NCBI RefSeq assembly: GCF_013041605.1
Contig: NZ_JABEQC010000010.1
Coordinates: forward strand, 119,588 to 183,587
Reading direction: 5' to 3'
Length of the DNA: 64,000 bases
Source: Vibrio plantisponsor
Lineage (GTDB): Bacteria; Pseudomonadota; Gammaproteobacteria; Enterobacterales; Vibrionaceae
A program made the translations under genes and the position numbers. Below are positions 37,352-47,229 of the stretch, in pieces. Within the stretch, counting starts at the first letter, position 1. Every line of letters begins with the position of its first letter. Under the pieces are notes generated by a model, which searched no databases, was not told the DNA's origin, and was given only the letters and a program-made list of their open reading frames with translations.

Positions 37352-39283
37352 ATGATCCAAAAAACCTTTTCTCAACAAGGCGCATTAGGCAAAGCCATTC
37401 CGGGCTTCCAGCCTCGACAAGCTCAAATCGATATGGCTCAGGCAGTTGCAAAAGCAATTGCTGGCGAATCGCAGTTGGTCGTGGAAGCTGGAACAGGAAC
37501 CGGTAAAACCTTCGCTTATCTCGTGCCTGCGCTATTAAGCGGAAAGAAAACCATCATCAGCACGGGTTCTAAAAACCTGCAAGAGCAGCTGTTTCACCGT
37601 GATCTTCCCTTAATGGTTGATGCTCTGGGCTTTCACGGCAATGTCGCATTACTCAAAGGTCGCGCTAACTATTTGTGTTTAGACCGCCTGAGTAGGCAAA
37701 TGGTTGAAAGCCACACCAATGATGCTGCTGACCCGCAACTGCTCACACAGCTGGTGAAGGTGAGGTCATGGTCCTCAGAGACCAGAAGCGGCGATTTAGG
37801 CGAGTGCGATGCACTGCCTGAAGACAGCATGATCATTCCAACCATTACTTCCACCAATGACAACTGTTTGGGTAAAGAATGCCCGAGCTATACCGATTGC
37901 TTCGTTAATAAAGCAAGACGTAAAGCGATGGATGCCGATATCGTGGTGGTCAACCATCACCTGTTCTTAGCCGATTTAGCGATTAAAGAAACGGGATTTG
38001 GTGAACTGATTCCAGAAGCGGAAGTATTTATCTTCGATGAGGCACATCAGTTGCCTGATATTGCCAGCCAATATTTTGGTCAGTCGGTGTCGAGCCGACA
38101 AATCCAAGATCTTGCTAAAGACATTGAAATTGCTTATCGCACCGAAGCCAAGGATATGCGCCAACTGCAAAAAGTAGGCGATAAACTTGTTCAGTCTGCG
38201 GCTGATTTACGCATTGTACTTGGCGATTCAGGGCACAGAGGTAACTGGCGAGAAGCGATGGCTTCCCCTTCTATTGCCCGTGAAATTGAACGTGTTAAAG
38301 ACAGCCTAAATTTTGCGATAGAAGTACTCAAAATTGCTTTAGGCCGCAGCCAGCTGTTGGATGCAGCCTTTGAACGCGCCAACCTGCTCAAAGGCCGAAT
38401 TGAAAGGGTATGTGATGTTTCTATTACGGGGTACTCGTATTGGTTTGATACCACGCCACGTCATTTTAGTTTGCATATTACGCCTCTTTCCGTTGCCGAT
38501 AAGTTCCACGAACAGATAGAAATGAAGCAAGGAGCTTGGATATTTACTTCAGCCACGTTGGCGGTGAATGACGACTTCGGCCACTTTACTCATCGTTTAG
38601 GATTGCAGCCCGGAGAACAATTTTCTTTGCCGAGTCCTTTTGATTTTCAGAATCAGGCGAAGCTTTGTGTTCCAAGGTATCTGCCAGAGCCAAACAGTCC
38701 GGGGCTCGCTGACAAACTGGTACGTATGCTTTCTCCTGTGATCGAACAAAACCAAGGGCGCTGTTTCTTTTTGTGTACATCACACAGCATGATGCGCGAA
38801 TTGGGCGATAAATTCAGAGAAACTCTGACCTTGCCTGTATTGATGCAGGGTGAAACCAGCAAGCAGAAAACGCTGGCTGAGTTTATGGAGTTAGGCAACG
38901 CCTTGTTGGTGGCAACCGGTGCTTTTTGGGAAGGGATTGATGTTAGAGGTGACACATTAAGCTGTGTTATCATCGACAAACTTCCGTTTACCGCTCCAGA
39001 TGACCCGCTGTTAAAAGCGCGCATAGAAGATTGCCGTTTGCGAGGCGGAGACCCGTTTGCTCAGGTCCAGTTGCCAGAAGCGGTGATTACCTTGAAGCAG
39101 GGTGTTGGACGACTTATTCGAGACAAGAAAGACAAAGGTGCACTGATCATCTGTGATAATCGATTAGTGACCCGAGACTATGGCGGAATATTCCTTGCCA
39201 GTTTGCCTCCTATCCCGCGTACGCGAGATTTGGATGTGGTCAAAAGCTTTCTTGCACAATTATCAGAAACAGAAACAATTTAG
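37352..39283 (+). CDS. yoaA: DinG-family ATP-dependent helicase YoaA
   Basis: XPD/DinG-type superfamily 2 helicase with an iron-sulfur domain, 643 residues. It matches E. coli YoaA, which helps repair damaged forks with HolC. Walker A is EAGTGTGKT (about 49-57). The four Fe-S cysteines lie in NYLCLDRL and [15 protein letters not shown]. The DEAH box is in [11 protein letters not shown], and the C-terminal helicase motif VI is KQGVGRLIR. The ATG at 37352 is used. A TTG three codons earlier is possible, and neither has a clear ribosome site. It is followed 8 bases later by tsaB, as in E. coli. Confidence 0.94.
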   Translation: MIQKTFSQQGALGKAIPGFQPRQAQIDMAQAVAKAIAGESQLVVEAGTGTGKTFAYLVPALLSGKKTIISTGSKNLQEQLFHRDLPLMVDALGFHGNVALLKGRANYLCLDRLSRQMVESHTNDAADPQLLTQLVKVRSWSSETRSGDLGECDALPEDSMIIPTITSTNDNCLGKECPSYTDCFVNKARRKAMDADIVVVNHHLFLADLAIKETGFGELIPEAEVFIFDEAHQLPDIASQYFGQSVSSRQIQDLAKDIEIAYRTEAKDMRQLQKVGDKLVQSAADLRIVLGDSGHRGNWREAMASPSIAREIERVKDSLNFAIEVLKIALGRSQLLDAAFERANLLKGRIERVCDVSITGYSYWFDTTPRHFSLHITPLSVADKFHEQIEMKQGAWIFTSATLAVNDDFGHFTHRLGLQPGEQFSLPSPFDFQNQAKLCVPRYLPEPNSPGLADKLVRMLSPVIEQNQGRCFFLCTSHSMMRELGDKFRETLTLPVLMQGETSKQKTLAEFMELGNALLVATGAFWEGIDVRGDTLSCVIIDKLPFTAPDDPLLKARIEDCRLRGGDPFAQVQLPEAVITLKQGVGRLIRDKKDKGALIICDNRLVTRDYGGIFLASLPPIPRTRDLDVVKSFLAQLSETETI

Positions 39284-39291
39284 AGATATTC

Positions 39292-39993
39292 ATGAGCGCA
39301 AAAATTCTTGCCTTAGACACAGCGACAGAGCAGTGTTCAGTCGCCTTAATGGTTGGTGATAAAGTTTATTCTCGCAGTGAGTTTGCTCCTCGCGACCATA
39401 CAAAAAAAATTCTGCCAATGGTGGATGAGGTTCTAAAAGAAGCAGGTTTAGCGCTGAGTGATTTAGACGCGCTTGCTTTCGGTCGTGGTCCGGGTAGCTT
39501 TACAGGCGTTCGAATTGGTATCGGAATTGCACAGGGTTTAGCATTCGGTGCGGATTTACCCATGATTGGTGTATCAACGTTAGCGGCAATGGCACAGGGT
39601 GCGTACCGTCAACACGGTGTGACTCACGTTGCGAGTGCGATCGACGCACGAATGAGTGAAGTGTATTGGGGCCGCTTTGAGCGTCAAGAAGATGGCAGTT
39701 GGAATGAAATCGACGCGGAATGCGTGATTCCTCCGTCTGTTTTAGCTGAAGAAGTTCAGAAAGATGATAAAACTTGGGCAAAAGTAGGTACAGGTTGGGA
39801 AGCTTACGCTGATGATTTGGCAGCGCTGCCACTGACATTGACCGAGAGCGAAATACTGTACCCAGATTCGCAAGACATTGTTTATCTCGCTCAGTTTGAA
39901 TGGGCTAAAGGCAATACGACAGCAGTAGAAGACTCTAGCCCAGTGTATTTGCGTGACACAGTGGCATGGAAAAAGCTACCGGGACGTGAGTAA
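39292..39993 (+). CDS. tsaB: tRNA threonylcarbamoyladenosine biosynthesis protein TsaB
   Basis: ASKHA-fold partner of TsaD in making t6A37 on ANN-decoding tRNAs, 233 residues (E. coli 231). N-terminal [15 protein letters not shown], then [25 protein letters not shown], are hallmark stretches. It lacks the metal site of TsaD, as TsaB always does. It is coupled to yoaA by an 8-base gap. Confidence 0.95.
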   Translation: MSAKILALDTATEQCSVALMVGDKVYSRSEFAPRDHTKKILPMVDEVLKEAGLALSDLDALAFGRGPGSFTGVRIGIGIAQGLAFGADLPMIGVSTLAAMAQGAYRQHGVTHVASAIDARMSEVYWGRFERQEDGSWNEIDAECVIPPSVLAEEVQKDDKTWAKVGTGWEAYADDLAALPLTLTESEILYPDSQDIVYLAQFEWAKGNTTAVEDSSPVYLRDTVAWKKLPGRE

Positions 39994-40040
39994 ACGTAAG
40001 GTCGCGGATAAGCGTTGAGTTGAGAACAAGTCACTTGCAA

Positions 40041-40063
40041 GGGTAAGGTTAAGAACCTTACCC
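40041..40063 (+). repeat. Perfect 10-base-pair hairpin after tsaB
   Basis: GGGTAAGGTT and AACCTTACCC around AAG. There is no T-run, and a new gene follows 20 bases later, so this may be an attenuating or mRNA-processing stem rather than a full terminator. Confidence 0.55.
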
Positions 40064-40082
40064 CACTTACTGTAGGAGCTTT

Positions 40083-40379
40083 ATGGTTTCAATTAATGGA
40101 TTGCCCGGCAATGTCTCGAATACCAACCGAACATCCAAGGCAAAGAAAAACAACGGGGTCAAAAAGGGTACTGAAGTTGCGACCAGAGCGACGAAAGTGG
40201 CTGAAGCCGTCTCGCACTCAATTCGTCCTGTTGATGAATCTGAAATCCATCGAGCTCAAGTTGAGTACGATTTACCGGAAGGCCGCTCCAGAAAAGCCAT
40301 GGAAGCTTATATGGATGTGATGAATCGTGCTAAAAGAGAGGAACTAGCCCAGCTGTTAGGGGTCGATATTTATATTTGA
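40083..40379 (+). CDS. Hypothetical protein between tsaB and slp
   Basis: A 98-residue protein. Its N-terminal 45 residues are Asn/Lys/Ser-rich and probably disordered. The C-terminal half (VEYDLPEGRSRKAMEAYMDVMNRAKREELAQLLGVDIYI) looks like two helices. A good ribosome site (TAGGAG) precedes the ATG. No family recognised. The layout (disordered head, helical tail) recalls small binding partners such as anti-sigma FlgM, but there is no specific match. Confidence 0.75.
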   Translation: MVSINGLPGNVSNTNRTSKAKKNNGVKKGTEVATRATKVAEAVSHSIRPVDESEIHRAQVEYDLPEGRSRKAMEAYMDVMNRAKREELAQLLGVDIYI

Positions 40380-40416
40380 ACCATTTGCATCTTAAAGCCT
40401 AGCCTGAGAGGCCATC

Positions 40417-40980
40417 ATGAAATCATTCACTTTACGCCACTTATTCGCCTTATCTGCCGTCTTTGTTATTTCCGCCTGTACCTCATTACCAACCGAACTG
40501 AACGCTTCCTCAGAAGAAACGGTTATTTCTGATTACAAAACATGGGTGGAATCCGGCACTGCGCAAGGTAGCGAAGTCCGATTAGGAGGTGTTATCGCCA
40601 ATATTACCAACCTCAAAGACAAGACGCGTATTGAAGTGGTTAATGTACCGATTGATAGTGTCGGTAGGCCAAGCGTTAAGGTTGAGCCTCAGGGACGTTT
40701 CGTCGGTTACGTCAATGAGTTCTTAGATCCGGTCACTTTTGCAGAAGGTCGACTAGTGACGCTACTCGGCACTACGGCTGAACCTGAAACAGGCAAAGTG
40801 GGTGATTTCGAACATCAATACCCTGTGATGACAGTTAAAGGTTATCACTTGTGGCGTGTCGAAGAGCGCATCATCATGCAAGACAGCGGCCCTTATTTAT
40901 ATCACCACTGCTTAAGTTATTTCTGTCGTGATAGAGATGACATGTATCGTGAAGGCAGAGTAATACAAGAAGTAAAATGA
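40417..40980 (+). CDS. Slp family outer membrane lipoprotein
   Basis: A 187-residue lipoprotein. The signal peptide ends in a VISAC lipobox (Cys at about 21), followed by TSLP. The Slp-type domain shows VRLGGVIANITNLKDKTRIEVVNVPI and KVEPQGRFVGYVNEFLDPVTFAEGRLVTLLG. Corresponds in position to E. coli yeaY, upstream of fadD. Function is unknown (starvation-induced lipoprotein family). Its stop overlaps the next start by four bases (ATGA). Confidence 0.9.
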   Translation: MKSFTLRHLFALSAVFVISACTSLPTELNASSEETVISDYKTWVESGTAQGSEVRLGGVIANITNLKDKTRIEVVNVPIDSVGRPSVKVEPQGRFVGYVNEFLDPVTFAEGRLVTLLGTTAEPETGKVGDFEHQYPVMTVKGYHLWRVEERIIMQDSGPYLYHHCLSYFCRDRDDMYREGRVIQEVK

Positions 40981-41837
40981 TGTTCAAACAGACTCAATAC
41001 TCAATCCATAGCGGCAGGATAGCCGCAGTGGAAGTTGGAGATGCAAAAACGGCCGATGTATCGGTCGTTTTTATTCATGGTTGGCTAGACAACGCAGCGA
41101 GTTTTTTCTCGATCATGCAAGAGCTGGCAGAGGTTGCGCCTCAGTTACACCTTTGCGCAATCGATTTACCGGGGCATGGCTTGTCTGAGCATAAAAATGG
41201 CAGCAATTTTTACCCTTTTCACGACTATATCGATGATTTTTGTCAGTTATCGCTTAATTTCTCAGCAAACAAGCTGGTGATCGTAGGTCATTCTCTTGGT
41301 GCTTTGGTTGCAAGTTGCTATAGTGCCGCCTTTCCTGAACACGTGGACGGGTTAATTCAGATTGAAGGTTATGCACCTTTAGCTGAATCGGCTGCCGAAA
41401 GCGTTGCAAGAATACGTCAGGGAGTGATGAGCCGTCAGCGTTTACGCAAAAAGCCACAACGTGGCTATGACGATATATCACAAGCGATAGAGCGTCGTTC
41501 GATGGCTAACCATATTAATCCTGAGTTGATCGCTCCCATTGTCGAACGGGGTATCAAACAGGTCGATGGTAAATGGCACTGGCGCCATGACGTGCAGTTG
41601 AAAAGTGAATCTTTATATCGGATGTCACCGCAACATGCGGCTGAAATTATCAATGCGATTCAATGCCCTCATCGATTAATCCTCGGTGAGCATGGTTTTC
41701 AAAGTTTAAAGCAACATCGCAACATTTCGGAGCAAAATAGCCCTGAGACGTTCACTGTTTCTGGTGGTCATCATTGCCATTTAGAACAACCAGAGCAGGT
41801 TGCAGAACTAATTTTTGGCGTAGTTAACAAAATTTAA
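40977..41837 (+). CDS. Alpha/beta hydrolase
   Basis: Alpha/beta-hydrolase-fold protein of 286 residues. The oxyanion region is VFIHGWLDNAASF, the nucleophile elbow GHSLGA (Ser about 102), and the catalytic His is probably in SGGHHCHLEQP near the C-terminus. It lies between slp and fadD and is translationally coupled to slp, so an esterase or lipase-like role feeding FadD is conceivable. Substrate unknown. Confidence 0.88.
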   Translation: MMFKQTQYSIHSGRIAAVEVGDAKTADVSVVFIHGWLDNAASFFSIMQELAEVAPQLHLCAIDLPGHGLSEHKNGSNFYPFHDYIDDFCQLSLNFSANKLVIVGHSLGALVASCYSAAFPEHVDGLIQIEGYAPLAESAAESVARIRQGVMSRQRLRKKPQRGYDDISQAIERRSMANHINPELIAPIVERGIKQVDGKWHWRHDVQLKSESLYRMSPQHAAEIINAIQCPHRLILGEHGFQSLKQHRNISEQNSPETFTVSGGHHCHLEQPEQVAELIFGVVNKI

Positions 41838-41888
41838 ACAAGTGTTTGAGTCTTTTCGTGCTCAAGCATCGAGGCTGTGCTGTAATAA

Positions 41889-41909
41889 GCGCCATAAAAA
41901 TAATGGCGC
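41889..41909 (+). repeat. Hairpin upstream of fadD
   Basis: GCGCCAT and ATGGCGC arms with a seven-base A-rich loop, 50 bases past the hydrolase stop. No T-run follows. Possibly a weak terminator or an operator. Confidence 0.4.
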
Positions 41910-41979
41910 GACATAAAGTCAATCCACCAAAAGAAGGTCATTGACGACAAATTGCCAGCCAATAACGAGGAGTATTACT

Positions 41980-43668
41980 GTGGATAAACCTTGGCTTTCA
42001 CGTTACCCAAGTGAAGTACCAGAGACCATTAATCCAGATCAATATCCATCATTGGTGGAAATGTTCGAACAATCGGTCAATCGATTTGCTGATCAGCCTG
42101 CTTTCATTAACATGGGCACGGTAATGACTTATCGCAAATTGGAAGAGCGTAGCCGAGCATTTGCTGCGTATCTGCAAAACGATTTGAAATTAAAGAAAGG
42201 CGATCGCGTAGCGTTAATGATGCCAAACCTTTTGCAATATCCGGTTGCGTTGTTCGGTATTTTGCGTGCAGGTCTAATCGCAGTTAACGTGAACCCTCTT
42301 TACACTCCTCGCGAGTTGGAACACCAGCTAAATGATGCAGATGCGCGAGCGATTGTTATTGTTTCCAACTTTGCCAGCACGTTAGAAAAAATTGTTGAGA
42401 ATACACAAGTTAAACATGTGGTTCTGACCAGTCTTGGTCAGATGCTGCCACGTGCAAAAGGCACTGTGGTTGATTTCGTGGTGAAGTACGTAAAAGGAAT
42501 GGTGCCTAAGTATCATCTTCCTGGTGCGATTTCTATGCGTAAAGCACTGCATAAAGGTCGCCGTCAACAGTATGTGAAACCTTTTATGGCGGGTGATGAT
42601 ATTGCTTTCCTTCAATATACCGGTGGTACTACGGGTGTTGCGAAAGGTGCAGTGCTAACGCACAGAAATATGATTGCCAACGTCTTGCAGGCAAAAGGTG
42701 CCTACGGTGCGGTATTGCGTGAAGGGCGTGAACTAGTGGTTACGGCGCTGCCGCTTTACCACGTATTCGCTTTAACGGTGAACTGTCTGCTGTTTATTGA
42801 AATGGGTGGCAACAACCTGCTCATTACCAACCCGAGAGACATTCCGGGGTTCGTGAAAGAGTTACAAAGAACACCTGCGACCGCTATTACAGGGGTAAAC
42901 ACCTTGTTTAACGCGTTGGTGAACAATGAAGATTTCCATGAGCTGGATTTCAGCAATCTGAAATTGTCTGTTGGTGGCGGTATGGCTGTACAGCGCGCTG
43001 TTGCTGAAAAGTGGAAAAAGATCACCGGTATCCATTTGCTCGAAGGTTACGGTTTAACAGAATGTGCTCCATTAGTAACAGGCAACCCTCACAACCTCAC
43101 TGAATATACAGGTGCGATTGGTTTACCTGTACCGTCAACGGAAGTTCGTATCGTTGATGATGAAGGTAAGGTATTGCCGAATGACCAAGTGGGTGAACTG
43201 CAAGTACGTGGCCCGCAGGTTATGCAAGGTTACTGGCAGCGTCCTGAAGCGACCAAAGAAGTGTTGGATGAAGATGGCTGGTTATCAACGGGTGACATCG
43301 TAAGATTTGACGAAAATTACTTGCTGCATATTGTTGATCGCAAGAAAGACATGATTCTGGTTTCTGGCTTTAACGTCTATCCGAATGAAATTGAAGATGT
43401 GGTTGCGCTGCATGGAAAAGTTCTTGAAGTGGCCGCGATTGGTCAGGCTCATGAAATTTCAGGTGAAGTAGTGAAGATTTTCGTGGTTAAACGTGACCCG
43501 AGTTTAACTAAAGAAGATGTCATCGAGCACTGCCGTGAGTACTTAACAGGCTACAAAGTGCCTAAGTTAGTCGAGTTCAGAGATGAGCTGCCAAAAACTA
43601 ACGTTGGTAAGATCCTGCGTCGCGTATTGCGCGAAGAGAACGACGCAGCCTTAGCTAAAAGTGCGTAA
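41980..43668 (+). CDS. fadD: Long-chain fatty acid-CoA ligase FadD
   Basis: Membrane-associated acyl-CoA synthetase of 562 residues (E. coli 561). It activates imported fatty acids with ATP and CoA, so it couples FadL uptake to beta-oxidation. The AMP-binding P-loop is [12 protein letters not shown] (about 215), then GYGLTECAP and the FACS signature [28 protein letters not shown]. The GTG at 41980 has CGAGGAG eight bases upstream and gives the usual N-terminus ([10 protein letters not shown]). An in-frame TTG at 41941 is less likely. Confidence 0.96.
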   Translation: MDKPWLSRYPSEVPETINPDQYPSLVEMFEQSVNRFADQPAFINMGTVMTYRKLEERSRAFAAYLQNDLKLKKGDRVALMMPNLLQYPVALFGILRAGLIAVNVNPLYTPRELEHQLNDADARAIVIVSNFASTLEKIVENTQVKHVVLTSLGQMLPRAKGTVVDFVVKYVKGMVPKYHLPGAISMRKALHKGRRQQYVKPFMAGDDIAFLQYTGGTTGVAKGAVLTHRNMIANVLQAKGAYGAVLREGRELVVTALPLYHVFALTVNCLLFIEMGGNNLLITNPRDIPGFVKELQRTPATAITGVNTLFNALVNNEDFHELDFSNLKLSVGGGMAVQRAVAEKWKKITGIHLLEGYGLTECAPLVTGNPHNLTEYTGAIGLPVPSTEVRIVDDEGKVLPNDQVGELQVRGPQVMQGYWQRPEATKEVLDEDGWLSTGDIVRFDENYLLHIVDRKKDMILVSGFNVYPNEIEDVVALHGKVLEVAAIGQAHEISGEVVKIFVVKRDPSLTKEDVIEHCREYLTGYKVPKLVEFRDELPKTNVGKILRRVLREENDAALAKSA

Positions 43669-43689
43669 CCTTATATTTAATGATGTTAC

Positions 43690-43720
43690 AATGCCGACCT
43701 AAACCGTCGGCATTTTTGTT
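43690..43720 (+). terminator. fadD terminator
   Basis: AATGCCGAC and GTCGGCATT pair with a seven-base loop, then TTTGTT. It separates fadD from rnd. Confidence 0.82.
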
Positions 43721-43738
43721 CCCGTGGAGATCATGCTG

Positions 43739-44890
43739 ATGCCGAAAAGGGAAACTCATAGTGAGCCATTTGTGAATTATCAGATTATTACCCAGTTTAA
43801 CGAACTAGAGCGTGTGTGCTTATTAGCACGAGATGCCGATGTCGTTATGCTCGATACCGAATTTGTTCGTACCCGTACTTTTTTCCCGCAGTTAGGACTT
43901 ATCCAACTGTTTGACGGGGAAAGTCTGTCCTTGATTGATCCGCTTACCATGGACGACATGTCGCCATTTACCGAATTACTCAAAGATACCTCCGTTCTTA
44001 AAGTGCTTCATGCCTGTGGTGAAGATTTGGAAGTATTCCAGAATGCCTTCGGTTGTGTACCATTTCCAATGGTCGATACCCAAGTGATGGCAGCTTTTCT
44101 CGGTTACGGCCTTTCAACAGGCTTTGCTTCTTTGGTGAAGGATCTGCTGGATGTCGAGCTAGATAAAAGTGAATCTCGCACTGACTGGTTGGCTCGTCCT
44201 TTATCACAAAAGCAGCTTGATTACGCCGCAGCGGATGTTTTCTATTTACAGCCAATGTATGAGCAACTGTTAGAGAAAGTGACTCAAGTTGGCTGGTGGG
44301 ACGCAGCGCAGCAGGAATCAGAATTGCTGGTAGAGAAACGCATTAAGTCAGTCAATCCTGATTACGTGTATTTAGATATCAAAGGCGCATGGCAGCTTAG
44401 TCCTAAAGAGCTGGCGATCTTAAAACCGCTGGCCACATGGCGTTATCAGGAAGCAGTGAAACGCGATTTAGCGTTGAATTTTGTGGTGCGTGAAAATGAG
44501 CTGCTGACTATTGCTCATCTGGCACTGCGCAGTCCTAAACGTATGATCGAAGAGGGTGTAGATCCACACGCTGTTCGCCGTCACAGCACTAAGCTGATTC
44601 AAATCGTCAAAGATGCAATGCAAACACCGGAAGATTACTATCCAGAGAAGATCGTCCCTTTGATGGATTATCCGGGTTATAAGCAACTGTTTAAGAAGCT
44701 CAAAGATGAAGTGAAGGCGGTGTCTCAATCAACAGGTCTTGCAACGGAATTTTTGGCATCGAAAAAACAGCTGAATCAACTATTAAGTTGGGTCTGGAAT
44801 AACGAGCGTGATCCTGAGCATCTTCCTGATGTGATGAGTGGATGGCGTCTGCCTATTCTTGGTGAACGCTTAGATAAACTGGTGAATTAA
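43739..44890 (+). CDS. rnd: Ribonuclease D
   Basis: 3'-5' exoribonuclease of about 383 residues acting in tRNA 3'-end maturation. DEDD catalytic motifs: LDTEFVRTRTFFPQLGL (Exo I), VLHACGEDLEVF (Exo II) and LDYAAADVFYL (Exo III), followed by two HRDC-like domains. The start is uncertain: ATG at 43739 is at good distance from TGGAG, ATG at 43733 is close to it, and the E. coli alignment would suit a GTG at 43772. The same fadD-rnd order is found in E. coli. Confidence 0.93.
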   Translation: MPKRETHSEPFVNYQIITQFNELERVCLLARDADVVMLDTEFVRTRTFFPQLGLIQLFDGESLSLIDPLTMDDMSPFTELLKDTSVLKVLHACGEDLEVFQNAFGCVPFPMVDTQVMAAFLGYGLSTGFASLVKDLLDVELDKSESRTDWLARPLSQKQLDYAAADVFYLQPMYEQLLEKVTQVGWWDAAQQESELLVEKRIKSVNPDYVYLDIKGAWQLSPKELAILKPLATWRYQEAVKRDLALNFVVRENELLTIAHLALRSPKRMIEEGVDPHAVRRHSTKLIQIVKDAMQTPEDYYPEKIVPLMDYPGYKQLFKKLKDEVKAVSQSTGLATEFLASKKQLNQLLSWVWNNERDPEHLPDVMSGWRLPILGERLDKLVN

Positions 44891-44919
44891 GCGTGTAGCG
44901 CTTTTGCGAATAGAAATGA

Positions 44920-44952
44920 AACAGCCGACAGTGAAGTGTCGGCTGTTTTTTT
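44920..44952. terminator. Bidirectional terminator between rnd and minE
   Basis: AACAGCCGACA and TGTCGGCTGTT arms, followed by TTTTTT on the right. Confidence 0.88.
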
Positions 44953-44966
44953 ATGATAATCGCGAA

Positions 44967-45230
44967 TTATTTTTCGTCGTCTGGAAGCTTAACGTTCAGC
45001 TCCAGTACTGAAATATCATCATCCTTGTGCTCAAAAGAGAGCTCGACCATTGACGGGTCTATTGCCACGTATTTCGCAATCACTTTAAGAATATCGTCTT
45101 TTAACTGCGGTAAATAAGTTGGCGCAGGATCATTCTGGCTACGACGCTCTGCCACAATAATCTGTAAACGTTCCTTCGCTAAACTTGCGGATGTTTTTTT
45201 CTGTGGTTTGAAAAATTCAAGTAAAGACAT
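44967..45230 (-). CDS. minE: Cell division topological specificity factor MinE
   Basis: MinE of 87 residues (E. coli 88). The N-terminal membrane-targeting stretch [30 protein letters not shown] includes the MinD-contacting helix/strand, followed by the dimerisation domain. It drives MinD off the membrane, giving pole-to-pole oscillation that centres the septum. It is the last gene of minC-minD-minE, 9 bases after minD. Confidence 0.97.
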   Translation of the reverse strand: MSLLEFFKPQKKTSASLAKERLQIIVAERRSQNDPAPTYLPQLKDDILKVIAKYVAIDPSMVELSFEHKDDDISVLELNVKLPDDEK

Positions 45231-45239
45231 AGTCGCTGT

Positions 45240-46052
45240 TTAGCCCCCAAAAAGTCGTTTAAAGATGCCTTTTTTCGGCTCGGTTAGGAAACGGAATTCG
45301 ATTTGTTCGCCAAGTAGGCGTGATACGGTGTCATCGTATGCCTGACCTGCATCAGACTGCTCGTCGAAAATAACTGGAACACCTTTGTTTGATGCATTCA
45401 GTACCGCTTGGCTCTCAGGAATAACACCCAATAGAGGCACATGCAGAATTTCTTCAACATCTTGTACACTCAGCATTTCGCCCTGATTAACACGCGTTGG
45501 GTTGTAACGAGTCAAAAGCAGGTGCTGCTTAATAGACTCCATGCCTTGTTCTGCGCGCAGTGACTTAGAATCTAGAATGCCGAGAATACGGTCTGAGTCG
45601 CGCACAGAAGAGACTTCTGGGTTAGTTGTTACAATCGCTTCATCTGCATAGTAAAGCGCCATCAAAGCACCTTGCTCAATACCTGCTGGAGAGTCACAAA
45701 TGATGAAGTCAAAGCCCATTGCTTTTAACTCATCAAATACGCGTTGCACACCATCTTTGGTCAACGCATCTTTATCGCGAGTTTGAGAAGCAGGGAGGAT
45801 GAACAGGTTCTCGTTACGTTTGTCTTTGATCAGTGCTTGGTTCAGTGTTGCTTCACCATTGATAACGTTGACGAAGTCATACACAACGCGACGTTCACAG
45901 CCCATAATCAAATCAAGATTACGCAAGCCGATATCAAAATCGATAACCGCTGTCTTTTTACCTTTTAAAGCCAAGCCTGACGCAATCGCTGCGCTAGATG
46001 TGGTTTTACCCACACCGCCTTTACCCGACGTTACGACAATAATGCGTGCCAT
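45240..46052 (-). CDS. minD: Septum site-determining ATPase MinD
   Basis: ParA-type ATPase of 270 residues. The deviant Walker A motif is GKGGVGKTTSSA (signature Lys at about 11), Switch II is DSPAGIEQGA, and the C-terminal amphipathic membrane-targeting helix KKGIFKRLFGG is intact. ATP-bound dimers recruit MinC or MinE. Confidence 0.98.
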   Translation of the reverse strand: MARIIVVTSGKGGVGKTTSSAAIASGLALKGKKTAVIDFDIGLRNLDLIMGCERRVVYDFVNVINGEATLNQALIKDKRNENLFILPASQTRDKDALTKDGVQRVFDELKAMGFDFIICDSPAGIEQGALMALYYADEAIVTTNPEVSSVRDSDRILGILDSKSLRAEQGMESIKQHLLLTRYNPTRVNQGEMLSVQDVEEILHVPLLGVIPESQAVLNASNKGVPVIFDEQSDAGQAYDDTVSRLLGEQIEFRFLTEPKKGIFKRLFGG

Positions 46053-46073
46053 TTTTATAATTTCCTTTAAAAC

Positions 46074-46736
46074 CTAAATTGCGAGAGATTCGAACAGGAG
46101 TGAGTCATCATTCATACTCAGCATGACTTTCTGCTGCCAAAACTCACTTTCGATCTGATCGCTAAGCCAGTAATTTCCAGCAATGGAGACTAGCTCAGCT
46201 TGTAAATCGTGACAAATAATACGTGCTTCTTTTTGACCGCTCGCACCTGCAATAGCGCGTCCACGCAGTGTGCCGTGAATATGAATAGAACCATCGGCAA
46301 TCACTTCAGCACCCGCGCTGACATGGTTAAGAATCACCAAGTCGCCATCTTTGGCATACACTTGCTGACCGGAGCGAATAGGGGTGCGTACTACTTTGGT
46401 TGGTGCCATTTTCGCTGGCGCGTTAGCAGGGCTGTTACTGGCGGTCATCACGGCAAAACCCGCTTCAGACGCGAGCGTTTGGCTGCGTTTATCTTTGCAG
46501 CCGGAAATACCAACAGGAATTAAGTTTGCCTCGCTGATACCGTTTTTCAGTTGCACAAAATCGATGTCTCCGTCGACCTTAGCAATATTGATAACAACGG
46601 GAGCATTTGCAAAAAATGCAGGCGCTTGCGCGATTTTTTGTTTGAGAAAATCTATAGTGTTGGTGATGTGATTGTCAGAAAGGTGTAAAACTGACAAAGT
46701 AAAACTACTACCTTTTAGGTCAGGTGTATTAGACAT
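46074..46736 (-). CDS. minC: Septum formation inhibitor MinC
   Basis: FtsZ-assembly inhibitor of 220 residues. The N-terminal domain (about 1-105) antagonises FtsZ. The C-terminal beta-helix ([45 protein letters not shown]) binds MinD. It is first of the three-gene operon and divergent from ycgL. Confidence 0.97.
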   Translation of the reverse strand: MSNTPDLKGSSFTLSVLHLSDNHITNTIDFLKQKIAQAPAFFANAPVVINIAKVDGDIDFVQLKNGISEANLIPVGISGCKDKRSQTLASEAGFAVMTASNSPANAPAKMAPTKVVRTPIRSGQQVYAKDGDLVILNHVSAGAEVIADGSIHIHGTLRGRAIAGASGQKEARIICHDLQAELVSIAGNYWLSDQIESEFWQQKVMLSMNDDSLLFESLAI

Positions 46737-46927
46737 TGAAACGTTGACCTCATAAACTCTTGGCTAGGCGTTGCCTGAGACTAGGGTTGTCATGTTATAT
46801 TCAGCGCCCATGCTCAGCAAGTTATCTTGCGGTTAATTAAGTGATTTGGTCGCATTTTTGTCGAATCTTGACCATTTCTAGACAAAACTCGTCATTAGTA
46901 CGTGTTATTTACAATAAAAGGCTCATC

Positions 46928-47209
46928 ATGCTTTGTTCTATCTACAAAAGTCCTAAGAAAGAAGGCACCTATCTCTATATTCCAAAAAGAGATGATTTCT
47001 CACAGATCCCAGAAGCGCTGATGCAAACATTCGGCAAACCGATATTTGTAATGCTGGTTAATCTGGAATCACGCCAATTAGCTCAGGTAAATGTGGAAAA
47101 AGTCAAAGCGTCGCTGGATGAACAAGGTTTCTTCTTGCAATTGCCGCCACCACCAGTGAATCTATTAGAACAACATAAAGAAAGAAAAGCTCAGAACAAT
47201 CCTGAGTGA
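46928..47209 (+). CDS. ycgL: YcgL family protein
   Basis: A 93-residue YcgL-domain protein ([32 protein letters not shown]...). It is conserved next to minC in gamma-proteobacteria. Function is unresolved. AAAAGG precedes the ATG at 46928. The open frame upstream has no homology. The stop overlaps an in-frame GTG of the next frame, but the next gene's better start lies 20 bases downstream. Confidence 0.92.
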   Translation: MLCSIYKSPKKEGTYLYIPKRDDFSQIPEALMQTFGKPIFVMLVNLESRQLAQVNVEKVKASLDEQGFFLQLPPPPVNLLEQHKERKAQNNPE

Positions 47210-47229
47210 GAATACTCAAGGAGGCTAGG

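Noticed and set aside
41838..41979. FadR operator upstream of fadD
   Set aside because: I looked for TGGTCNGACCA-like sequence as at fadI and fadH and found only AAGGTCATTGAC, which is too poor a match.
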